Source: Tigriopus japonicus
Taxonomy: Eukaryota; Arthropoda; Copepoda; Harpacticoida; Harpacticidae
DNA length: 64,000 bases
Direction of reading: 5' to 3'
Assembly (NCBI GenBank): GCA_010645155.1
Contig: CM021313.1
Coordinates: forward strand, 843,301 to 907,300
Each line of letters begins with the position of its first letter. Positions within the stretch are counted from its first letter, which is position 1. The notes beneath the pieces were generated by a model. The model was not told the DNA's origin. It saw nothing but the letters and a program-made list of their open reading frames with translations, and did not search any database. Below, piece by piece: positions 32,215 to 41,470 of this stretch. The position numbers were made by a program, and so were the translations under genes.

Positions 32215-34899
32215 ATGATGGACATTGAAGCGCCACCGAAATTCGATACCGAAATGGCTCAAGAGCCGGAAAAGATGGATGAAAACTTAAATGCCGAACA
32301 ACAGTCTGATAGATATGATAAGAGTGAAACTGCACCCTCCCAAAATGAGGAGCCCGAGGAAGGGGAAGATGTAGAAGAAGGAGAAATTACAGATGATGAA
32401 GAGAATGAAGGCGTCTCGGAAGGCGGTACTTCCAATAATAGGGTGTCTGACACTGAGAGCAAGGGGCCGAATGAAACCCCGAGTAAAAAAGGACAAGATT
32501 CTCATGTTAGCAGTGCCAATGATGACGATAAGAAGTCCTCCGGAGACAAGGACAGTCCTCCCTCCAAGAGCTCAAAGCATCACAAAGAAAAACGAAGAAA
32601 GTCCTCCAAACGTCGCGAAGAAGATTCTGATGAGGATAAACGGAGGAAACTGAAAGAGCAATTAAGGAAATTAGAAATGCAGATGGGTGGACCAGAGGAT
32701 GATGTTGACGATGAGGCCATGGGCATTTATACTGCCGGGGGATCCCCAGCCCGCAGAGCAAGACATACCGAAAGCGACGATTTCTCGGATGGAAGGTCAT
32801 CTCGATCTCGTTCCAGAAGCCCCAAAAGTCGGAAGCGACGCCGAAGAAGCAATTCCAGAGATGTCGGAAAGAAGCGTCGAAGAGACGAACGTGACCGGAA
32901 GGGAGGTCGCCGAGGTCTACGGGAGAAGTCTGATGAAATCTGCAAAATGTACATGCAAGGCAAATGCCCCAAGAGTCCTGACAACTGCATGTTCTCTCAC
33001 GATGCTGAGCCTCCGAAAATATTTGAGCTTTGCAAATTTTATCTTCTCGATCGATGCGCGAAACGTGAGAAATGTCTGTACCTTCACAAAGATTTTCCCT
33101 GTAAGTTCTTCCATACTGGTCAAAAATGCCTCGATACAGCCGAGACCTGCAAGTTTAGTCACGAACCGTTGAGCACCGATACCCGAACCATACTCTTGAA
33201 GCATTTGGAATCAGCGCCAAAAGAGATTTTAGGCGATTTCCCTCGACTCACTCGAGATGCTGCCATTGATCTGGTCTACAAGACGGAAGCCAAAAATAAA
33301 GGCTGGACGTCTGAAGAGCCCCCACCAGATTACGTTCCCAACATGTCTGCTCCTCGTGGTGGTACAAGCGATGATGGAGGCATTAGCAGCGTTCAGGAGA
33401 AACTCGTACAAATGAGCGAAGGTGGTGGTGCTGGATTAGGACCTGGTCCCATGGGATTACCCAACATGGGGATGAATATACCTAGGCCTGGTATGCCTGG
33501 ACCTGGTGGACCGATGATGAGGCACCCAGGGCCAAACCATGCGCCTTTTGATCAAGGACCAATGCATATGGGAAATGATCGACGGAGAAAGTCAAGATGG
33601 GAGAGCGATTATCCTCCAGCTCCACCTGGTCCCTACATGGGAGGTCATCCCATGTTTGGGCCTGGCGGACCTCATCGGATGCGCGGGCCTCTTCCACGAC
33701 GCAACGACATGCCTTATCGACCCTATGGAGACGGCCCTAGACACGGGTTTCCCCATGGTCCTCACGACTCCTATTTTCCTGGACCAGACAATGGGTACCC
33801 CGGAAATCATTACCCGCCTCACGATAGAATAGGCTATCCGACCGATAAGAATAGCTACCCACCAGAGCAGGACGAATTTGAGCATTCAAGGCATCATAGA
33901 GAACGTGCCAGTAGAGATAGGGATCGTTCACCCACTCCCACTCCAGATGATGAGGCCATGGAAGATGAACAATCCTCGAGTCTACCTGATGTCCATAAAC
34001 AATTATACGAGCGCATCCAGAAGAAACAGAAAACCCAAGAAGCCACCCTTGAGCCACCTGAAGAAATCAAAGCTAAAGTTATTGAAAGTTGGTACGAATC
34101 CGATGAGGAACCTTCAGAGAAAAAAGAAACCGGTGATGCCATCCCTGCTTCAGAGGGTAAAATTGGACTTCCCAAGGAGTTGACCGAAGTGCTTACCGCA
34201 CTTAAGAGTAGCTCACCGGGAAGTGCAGACCCAGCAGCGGGCACATTCCCGCCCAATTCATCAGACACTCCTTCTTCAACTGGACCTCAGAAAAGAGATC
34301 CCCGTATGCGTCGAGATCCTAGAGCTTTGCCAAATGCCATTTCAGGGTCTCTAGCCAGCCAGAAAGCCCGTGATCCCCGAATGAAACCGAAAACCGAAAC
34401 TTCTAAAGGTGGTCAGGACATAACCAATATTGATCTCACTGAAGTGTTTGGAGACCTTGAACTGCCCACGTTCAAGGAAAACACCGAGTATGATCCCAGC
34501 GAAAACAGCATGGGCTTACCATTCAAGCCTCACCGTGTGGGTGGGGTGGCTGAAGAAATTGCGGCTTCCATTTACTCACACCCGCCCTTGGAGTATCGCC
34601 TTCGCCGAATGGACATTGGAAAGCCCGACTATTCGGACATGATCGCGAAACACCGCATCTCTACGGACAAAGTCCAGCAAGACCCTCGTCTAAGGCGATA
34701 TCGAAATGCCGCCTCGCTCAAAAGCCCACCTCTCACCGATGGCTACAATCCTTCTCAAGATATGTATCGATCACCTCCAAACTCCACCCCCTCTAGTTAT
34801 ACACCCCCAACAACCGCAGAGTATACATATAATCCTAATGCAGACCTGATGCGCGGTCCCAAAGGAGGGAGTCGTCGAGATCCGCGGAAAAGGGACTAG
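32215..34899 (+). CDS. CCCH zinc-finger protein, ZC3H4/ZC3H6/Su(sable) family
   Basis: Single coding exon of 894 residues. The N-terminus is acidic (EEPEEGEDVEEGEITDDEEN), followed by an Arg/Ser-rich block. Three clustered CCCH fingers follow at about 242-320: CKMYMQGKCPKSPDNCMFSH, CKFYLLDRCAKREKCLYLH and CKFFHTGQKCLDTAETCKFSH. A long Gly/Pro/Met-rich low-complexity region and repeated DPR motifs (RDPRMRRDPRALP, ARDPRMKPK, QDPRLRRYR, final RRDPRKRD) complete the family pattern. Relatives are Drosophila Su(sable) and human ZC3H4, which with WDR82 and ARS2 end and degrade unproductive nuclear transcripts (Restrictor). The first of two adjacent ATGs, at 32215, directly follows a likely splice acceptor. 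Confidence 0.9.
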   Translation: MMDIEAPPKFDTEMAQEPEKMDENLNAEQQSDRYDKSETAPSQNEEPEEGEDVEEGEITDDEENEGVSEGGTSNNRVSDTESKGPNETPSKKGQDSHVSSANDDDKKSSGDKDSPPSKSSKHHKEKRRKSSKRREEDSDEDKRRKLKEQLRKLEMQMGGPEDDVDDEAMGIYTAGGSPARRARHTESDDFSDGRSSRSRSRSPKSRKRRRRSNSRDVGKKRRRDERDRKGGRRGLREKSDEICKMYMQGKCPKSPDNCMFSHDAEPPKIFELCKFYLLDRCAKREKCLYLHKDFPCKFFHTGQKCLDTAETCKFSHEPLSTDTRTILLKHLESAPKEILGDFPRLTRDAAIDLVYKTEAKNKGWTSEEPPPDYVPNMSAPRGGTSDDGGISSVQEKLVQMSEGGGAGLGPGPMGLPNMGMNIPRPGMPGPGGPMMRHPGPNHAPFDQGPMHMGNDRRRKSRWESDYPPAPPGPYMGGHPMFGPGGPHRMRGPLPRRNDMPYRPYGDGPRHGFPHGPHDSYFPGPDNGYPGNHYPPHDRIGYPTDKNSYPPEQDEFEHSRHHRERASRDRDRSPTPTPDDEAMEDEQSSSLPDVHKQLYERIQKKQKTQEATLEPPEEIKAKVIESWYESDEEPSEKKETGDAIPASEGKIGLPKELTEVLTALKSSSPGSADPAAGTFPPNSSDTPSSTGPQKRDPRMRRDPRALPNAISGSLASQKARDPRMKPKTETSKGGQDITNIDLTEVFGDLELPTFKENTEYDPSENSMGLPFKPHRVGGVAEEIAASIYSHPPLEYRLRRMDIGKPDYSDMIAKHRISTDKVQQDPRLRRYRNAASLKSPPLTDGYNPSQDMYRSPPNSTPSSYTPPTTAEYTYNPNADLMRGPKGGSRRDPRKRD

Positions 34900-34979
34900 A
34901 ATGCCAGCTTCCTCCCCTAAAGGACTTGATGGCATTTCAATCACTTTGGCTGTGACCTATATGCATAACTTGATCCGCT

Positions 34980-35010
34980 AATAATAATAACAATAATGAT
35001 AATAATAATA
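34980..35010 (+). repeat. TAA-type trinucleotide repeat
   Basis: An imperfect run of AAT/TAA units in the 3' flank of the ZC3H4-like gene, with several overlapping AATAAT words that may also serve as weak polyadenylation signals. Confidence 0.6.
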
Positions 35011-35068
35011 GTCCTGGCAATTGTCTAGCGAATGTATTTCTTAATGGAGTTGTTATTTCGAACAAAAC

Positions 35069-36300
35069 TTATCTGGACAATCTCAAGAAGAGAGCATGCT
35101 TACATTCTTTGGATTCACTTGGCAGATATTTGTCGTAGAAGTCCAAAATCCGTTCCTCTACCTTGAATCCGAAATTCTGGTAGAGCATAACGGCCGGATT
35201 GTTAGCCGAAACGTGGAGTGTGATATCACGACCCGCGCAAGACTGCCGAATATAATCATAATTATTAGAGTAGGGATCGATAGAAAGTATCATCAGTGAG
35301 TCTTACCTGAATAAGGTGATAGATCATGAATTTGGCAATTCCTCCCCGACGCCAATCCGGATGAACGAACAAGAAGGACACGTAGGCCTCGGTGTGACTG
35401 ACATTGGGGACTAGAAACGCAAACCCCACCACCATTTGTCGGTAGAGAGCCACGCAGCTGAAATCCGGATATTGCAGATTTTCGCTCACTGAAACAATCC
35501 CAAAAAGAAAACTGAAAATATCTAATGAACTGACTTTTTTTGGGTGACGGCCTTACCATCGATGCCTGGCCAGAAGAATTGATTCGCCATCCCATTGATG
35601 GTTCGCACGTGATGAGGAGTGAGGTAGCAAAAGTCAACGGGATACCGCTTGCAAGGTCGGCCCGTTATGGCCGTCTTGAGCTCTTGATGGAGTTTTAACT
35701 TCAAAGGCAAACTCTCTTGATCCCTTCGAATAAAGGGTTTAAGTTCTCGACCCGTGTACGGGCTCGTTCGCAACGTCCAAATGGCATCTTTGGGAATGAG
35801 ATGCGCTACCGGGGTCAGAAGGGACAAGGGTCGCCAATGTTGAGGATCATCCTTGTTCTAATAGTGAATAAACACTGTCAGTCAATCAGTCAATCAAAGA
35901 AAAAAAATTGCGACGCAAATGTTCAGGTTGTTACTTGAAATCGATCCAACACTCGGGTTGAGGACAAGGAAGATGAGATGGTGGGACCATCTTGGTCTGA
36001 AATGCGGGCCTTCGGATCTTGCGGTCCCGCCCCAAGCTTTCCTTGAAAGCGATCAGAGTGCTTTTGCCAGATTTGTCGAGCCTTGAGATCCAAGTCAAAG
36101 ACAGGAAGGCCATTACGTCGCTGAATTCGACGGACTTTCAACTTTCGAGCCAATCTTTGAAGAGCTGAGCGATCAGCCGAGCCCGTGGATGGCCCGTGGA
36201 CGTCTCGTAAGGCGTTGTTCACCTGATGGAGTAATTGGTCTTCTTCGTACACCGAGATCATCATTAAAGGAGGGCTCTCCGACATCTTGCACCCAATCAT
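35069..36300 (-). CDS. KAT14: KAT14/CSRP2BP-type GNAT acetyltransferase of the ATAC complex, short form
   Basis: Four exons on the minus strand: 36300-35935, 35857-35557, 35488-35307 and 35242-35069, in matching phases, giving about 340 residues (MSES at 36285 is an alternative start). Exon 2 encodes WRPLSLLTPVAHLIPKDAIW and FCYLTPHHVRTINGMANQFFWPGID. Exon 3 holds the GNAT acetyl-CoA motif HPDWRRGGIAKFM. Exon 4 has the hallmark end LHVSANNPAVMLYQNFGFK and FYDKYLPSESKECKHALFLRL, nearly identical in vertebrate KAT14. KAT14 (fly Atac2) is a histone acetyltransferase subunit of ATAC. Known members are about 780 residues; this one keeps only the C-terminal half with a different 120-residue N-terminus. 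It converges on the ZC3H4-like gene, 169 bp away. Confidence 0.9.
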
Positions 36301-37811
36301 TGATTGATCGTGGGGAAACGTGTTGTTGTTATTGTTTTGTTTTTTCTTGGCGGTTTAAAACCTGCGCGCGAGAACTAAGGCAAACGATGCCCAAAACGGC
36401 CGGCCGGGTAACTCATAATTCTTCATTTTGCCTTTATTTTTCACTTTTTATTTATATCGTCCAACGAGTGTGACTTTTGAGCATACAATATCAAGATTGT
36501 GATTTGCTAACACTGGAAAAACACCTAGTTGTGATTGTTGTCCAAATTTACCGCAAGACCTTAGATAAAAAGTGAGATGGATTTACCTTGAGATCTTTGG
36601 ATCAAGAAGCACTGAATATCTGGAATGGGAGGCTAACGGTGTTCTTCTGCAAACGAGACCTTGCTTGTATTCCATAAAGAACGGATTTCAATTTTTCAGC
36701 CCAATCGAAGGGCAGAGAGAAAAGTTATGCCTTCTCAAACTTATGTACTGAAGAGAGCATAGAATGAATGTATTCGCCCTTTTGTACTTTTGAAAAGGGA
36801 TAGTTCATTCCTTCTGGGTAGGATCTGCACTCCGCTTGAAAACAGTATCACGATTTATTCCAAGGTTGCGTGAGTATTTTTACACTAAAGCAATACTTCA
36901 CTTCTTAAACTAACATAACTTAACCTGACCTAACCTAACCTAATGTTAACTTAAACTTAATTTATTCCTTTAAAAAATGCATTCTATTTATCTGAGTCTC
37001 GCAACCTCACAAAAGTTCACATGCCTTTTATAACTTAGAGATTTGCACTGAGATTTGACAGATCATAGACCACTGGATTACAGTCCTCTATGAACAAACT
37101 ATAACATTGACTCCGACGTTCGATTGATTGAAATACGTCATTTGCAGAAGAAGGTAGTTGATTAGTTCCTCTCCTCATGAGAAAAGAATGAAATCATGAT
37201 TCTTTTCGTTAGTCTCCCACTGCAGTGAGATTCAGTGGTTTTTGTTTTAGATTTACTGTCTCAATGATGTTCACTCAATGTGCTAATATGAAGATGATTT
37301 AGAAGTTGGCATTTTTCTTGGTTTCCATTTTCTTTTCCTTGCCCACGGTATCTTTTTTAACCAATCAAACACATTTTCCGGGACTTAATTGAGTGCTAAA
37401 AATCATCGTACCTAAATAAAAAAGTTGACCTGGATTTCCGTTCGATTTTATATCAAGCAATCTTTAAATCTGACATATTTTGTGACTAAAGAATTTATTG
37501 AAAACAAGACTCGTCGAGTCAGTTCGACAGGGCCCTGATTAAACGACAGCAAATTTGATGGGCCTTGGCCCAAAGGTTGTTGCCGCCCCTTGCCTTGTTG
37601 AATAAAGTTCGAATTGCAAGTATCAACTTTGATGTCACACAAAACACCTTTAACCTTTAAAACATGTCAAAATACCCCCTATATTTCATACCATAATCGG
37701 GTTCCATCGAGAGCTGATTATAAAAAGAATGAATTCGAATTGGAACTCATCCAGTCACAATGATATTGGGAAACCCTGAGAGGCTGGTCGTCACTCAAAT
37801 CTTAAAAAATC
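36301..37811. other. Intergenic, 1.5 kb
   Basis: This holds the KAT14 promoter side (GC-rich to about 36420) and the OTUB1 3' flank. The middle is AT-rich and includes a TTAGG-type run listed separately. No exon is supported. Confidence 0.4.
36920..36945 (-). repeat. Short interstitial TTAGG-type run
   Basis: The plus strand reads TAACC, TGACC, TAACC, TAACC, TAATG: about five units of the arthropod telomere repeat with two changes. Confidence 0.55.
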
Positions 37812-38675
37812 TCAAGATGAGACGCTGTCGGCAGAAGCTGTAGTTGTTGTTGAGGAGGGCGTGGGTATAGACGCCGTCGAGTTCACCGGGTAGATCACAT
37901 CATAATGTCCGGGACGATACAATAGATGAACTAATGGACTGGCCTGATCACCCTGATCGGGAAAGTCGTGCAATGAGGCCTCCGTTTGACTGCCTCGATC
38001 CAGGTAGATGACCCGCAAAGAGATGCCGGTGGCCTCAGTCAGAGCGGTGATGTGAATGTGATCCGATTCATTATACATGGGCTCGACTTCGGTGGCGCAG
38101 AAATCCGCCACCGTTTTGCCCCCTTCCATAAAATTCTGATAGAATTCGGCGTTCCGTTGTAATTGCATCGAGGTTAGCAACCGTAGAAATACTACCAAAT
38201 AATCCGATTGGCCTTGGTCATTGAAGGTCTCGAACAACTGGTTCGAATCCATCTGTCCCTGTCCCACCCGATCCACGTGATCCATGAAATTATCGTAAAA
38301 ATCCTCGAGTGTGAAAGTAGGCATACCCAACTCGATCATTTGGGCCTTAGCTTTGGGCAAGAGAGCCTTAATACGCTCATATTCCGCGGGTTGATGAAGC
38401 AAGAGCTCAAAGTAGCGATAAGCCACGGCTCGAAAGAAGCAATTTCCATCGGGTCGGGTTCGGCGCAGTTCCGAATAACGGCCTTTCAAGTTGCCAATCT
38501 TGGTCATGAACACGGGATCGTGACTGAACTCGCGTTCCAAAGAGAACACGGGCTCGCAATTGCCCACCAAGCTAGCATTGGCCGCGATATCCTGAGCAAT
38601 GGCTTCCTTTTGGGCCAGGATCAGTTCATCTTGGTTTTCGCCGGGGGCGGGGGGAGGAGTGGCTTCGGCCGACAT
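37812..38675 (-). CDS. OTUB1: Ubiquitin thioesterase OTUB1
   Basis: Single exon of 287 residues. The OTU catalytic residues are in place: Asp76 and Cys79 in RPDGNCFFRA, and His257 with Asp259 in RPGHYDVIY. The N-terminal helix region (ELILAQKEAIAQDIAAN), needed in OTUB1 for E2 binding and non-catalytic inhibition, is present, which separates it from the shorter OTUB2. OTUB1 cleaves Lys48-linked ubiquitin chains and restrains E2 enzymes such as UBE2N. The Ser/Thr-rich tail (STASIPTPSSTTTTASAD) is an extension beyond the usual end. Confidence 0.96.
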   Translation of the reverse strand: MSAEATPPPAPGENQDELILAQKEAIAQDIAANASLVGNCEPVFSLEREFSHDPVFMTKIGNLKGRYSELRRTRPDGNCFFRAVAYRYFELLLHQPAEYERIKALLPKAKAQMIELGMPTFTLEDFYDNFMDHVDRVGQGQMDSNQLFETFNDQGQSDYLVVFLRLLTSMQLQRNAEFYQNFMEGGKTVADFCATEVEPMYNESDHIHITALTEATGISLRVIYLDRGSQTEASLHDFPDQGDQASPLVHLLYRPGHYDVIYPVNSTASIPTPSSTTTTASADSVSS

Positions 38676-40622
38676 CGAGCCGGAGACTTGTGGGTTAGTT
38701 GGTGTGGGGGGGTCTGGAATGTATTGCGAGATTGGGCACCTTGTCTCGAGATGAAGAGGTCAGAGCGCGCGAAACGCACGCGTAATCCGGCGAGTTAAGG
38801 CCGAGATGAGATGAGATTGAAATCAACCGGCAACAACGAGCCACAATTTTGGAGCTAGCTTGGCCTTTCTTTTGATGGAAAGATGACAAGCAAGAGAAAA
38901 TGTAACACAGAGAAGAAACTCGACAGACGCATCAACCTCGTTCAATTGTATGAGAAAGCCTTGCCAGTCAAAAGAAAGGCACGCAACAAACAATGGCCCA
39001 CAAATTGAAATAGATTCAAACCTTGTGGAGCCTTTAAATAAAAGATAAGTTTCATTCACGAGGATCTCTTCACCAAACTCATTGTGCTATATCTTGAAAG
39101 TTTTAACTCTATGGTAGATTTTCGTATGCCCACCAGGGCTGCAAAATTTAGAAGTCAAGTAACTGATTATTTTCCCGAGGCTCGACGTGCGATTTACCCG
39201 ATTTACCTTATTCGATTAAAAATCTCAGATTTATTTCTTGAAAGGGGTGGAAGGTAGATGAAAAAGAAAACAATGCATTTTAAAATATTGGCTCGGCAAT
39301 CCTGATAGAAGTCTCTAGGCCACCTTCGCTGGGCCGGGTAGGCCCAGGAACGGAGTTTTTTTTCATAACATTGAAATACTGATCTCACCTTCAAATGGCC
39401 AATGATGTCCAGTTCAGGAATGAAAAAATAACCAGTTTTTTAAAATTCACATCGGTATACTTAAAATTACTTAATTGTCTATGAGTTAAGAAGCAGACTA
39501 TTTTTGACATTCTCCATCCATCCTAGAGTGTCTCTAATCCATCCTTGCGTTAGTTCTGAATTACAGCTGTTTCTTTCCCATGTCTCTATTACAATTGCTA
39601 CCAGCGCTTCCTACTGGTTGTGCTTTGAACTACTTTGAACCACAAAAAGTGCTTTTATATCTACTTGAACCTTCTGCATATTGATTTTAATCAAATATTA
39701 ATTGATGTTTTTAGAGAGTAACCAAATTCCAAAATTATTTTGAATGCGTCTTTAGTGACATTGTAAATGAAGAACCACTTTCTCTTTTCAATCAAACCTT
39801 CGAAGTTTTAAAAAAAATAAAAATTTAATCTACATATTTCTATATATTTTTGAAAATTTAAAATTGAGAGCGCTTGAGGGGAATAGGTCAGTAATTAGTG
39901 CTTATTGCGATAGTTTGGATCATTGGACCATGTTGCAATGATAATTTGGAATTTTTGGTTGTGCATTAGCTGTAATATTTTATAACCTAACAATTAATTC
40001 ATTTGATGTTTGCCATAAATTTCATTCTCTTTTTTCACTTATTTTTTATTGTCGTTCTAATTTGCAACTGGAAATCTTAAATAGTGAGGATGCTAAAGGA
40101 GGGTTGAACCTCACCCAACCTGCAAATCCAGCCACCACACCATCTATTAATTATAATAATGTTATGTATAATGTTCTCATCTTCAGTATCAGATTGGTTC
40201 TCCGTCTGTGGGCACATATTAGCTTCTAAAAGTTTCCTTAAAAATAATCTCGGTTTGGGGTGAGTTTCCTTCGATAGAGGGCGCTTTTAAGCTTTCATTG
40301 TAGGGCATCTACGAGTGTGCTGTCTGCAGTGAATGAGTGCTTCTCTAAATAGTGAATTCCAATTCGGTTGATTTCGCAACTTGCTTGTCAGCTTGGCCTC
40401 AACAAAACCAACGAATTCTGCCTTACGAATGTGCCGCATGATTGATGGGTTCATGAGTGAACTCTCTTGAACTGTGCGAGTAACCCCGGACCCCTTTGGT
40501 GGGCGCGCGCCAACCCCTCGTCCCATCTTTTCGTAGCATCCAGCATTTTTGACGTGGAACCTCCACCGGTTTGAAGCTCCCCAAAGTCAGCCGCCAACAC
40601 CCTTATCGTCATCGTCGTCATC
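38676..40622. other. Divergent intergenic region (OTUB1/UBE2M)
   Basis: GC-rich promoter-like DNA flanks each gene, with a very AT-rich centre (about 39700-40080) that includes homopolymer-like A and T runs. A lone CAGGGCTGCAAA word at about 39139, similar to hAT termini, has no visible partner. Confidence 0.4.
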
Positions 40623-41180
40623 ATGTTGAACCTGTTCTCGTTGAAGAACGAGCAGAAAGATCAAGCCGATGGGAGTGGCTCGGGCGGCGCCAACAAAGGC
40701 AAGAAGAACTCGGCGGCCCAACTGAGAATCACCAAGGATATCAACGAACTCGAGCTGCCCAAGACTTGTCGGACGGAATTCCCCGATCCCGACGACCTTC
40801 TCAATTTCAAGCTCCTCATTTCGCCCGACGAAGGCTTCTATCGAGGGGGTCGATTCACGTTCAGCTTCAAGATCGGACCCAATTACCCGCACGAACCGCC
40901 CAAAACCAAATGCCTGACCAAGGTGTATCATCCTAATATTGATTTGGACGGAAACGTGTGCTTGAACATTCTGCGCGAGGATTGGAAACCCGTGCTCACC
41001 ATCAATTCCATCGTGTATGGACTGCAGTATCTGTTCTTGGAACCCAATCCCGAGGACCCACTGAATAAGGAGGCGGCCAATGAATTGCAAGCTAATCGTA
41101 GACTCTTTGAGCAGAACGTACATCGGACCATGCGCGGAGGATCCATTAACGGGGTCTATTTCGAGCGATGTCTCAAGTGA
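40623..41180 (+). CDS. UBE2M: NEDD8-conjugating enzyme Ubc12 (UBE2M)
   Basis: Single exon of 185 residues (human 183). It has the Ubc12-specific N-terminal extension that docks on the NEDD8 E1 (MLNLFSLKN, then a Gly/Ser/Lys linker), the UBC fold with [10 protein letters not shown] and [20 protein letters not shown], and active-site Cys113. The C-terminus GVYFERCLK is as in other animals. It passes NEDD8 to cullins, activating cullin-RING ubiquitin ligases. The start at ATG 40623 preserves the N-terminal peptide whose acetylated Met is recognised by DCN1-type E3s. Confidence 0.97.
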   Translation: MLNLFSLKNEQKDQADGSGSGGANKGKKNSAAQLRITKDINELELPKTCRTEFPDPDDLLNFKLLISPDEGFYRGGRFTFSFKIGPNYPHEPPKTKCLTKVYHPNIDLDGNVCLNILREDWKPVLTINSIVYGLQYLFLEPNPEDPLNKEAANELQANRRLFEQNVHRTMRGGSINGVYFERCLK

Positions 41181-41470
41181 AACGAAGAGGAACGGAGACT
41201 CCCAGAGTAGTTTGTGATTGTCGTCTCATGCCATTCTTTCTCTTGCCCGTTCTCTTCCGCCTCCTCTCACTCTCCCCACCCCTTCAGACAATGGCCCAGA
41301 GGCCTTGCCGGACTTTGACGTACTCTTCGGCCGCGATACGGTACTTGATGATAATAATAATGATGATGAAGAAAAAGAATGATATCATGCGTGACTGACA
41401 ATGTGACTAACTCGAAATGGGAAGATGCTTTATTGTTACATTCTTAGAAGTAAACCACCCAAGTTCGCGA

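Noticed and set aside
39139..39155. Isolated CAGGGCTGCAAA terminus-like word
   Set aside because: No inverted partner or target duplication was found within 1.5 kb.
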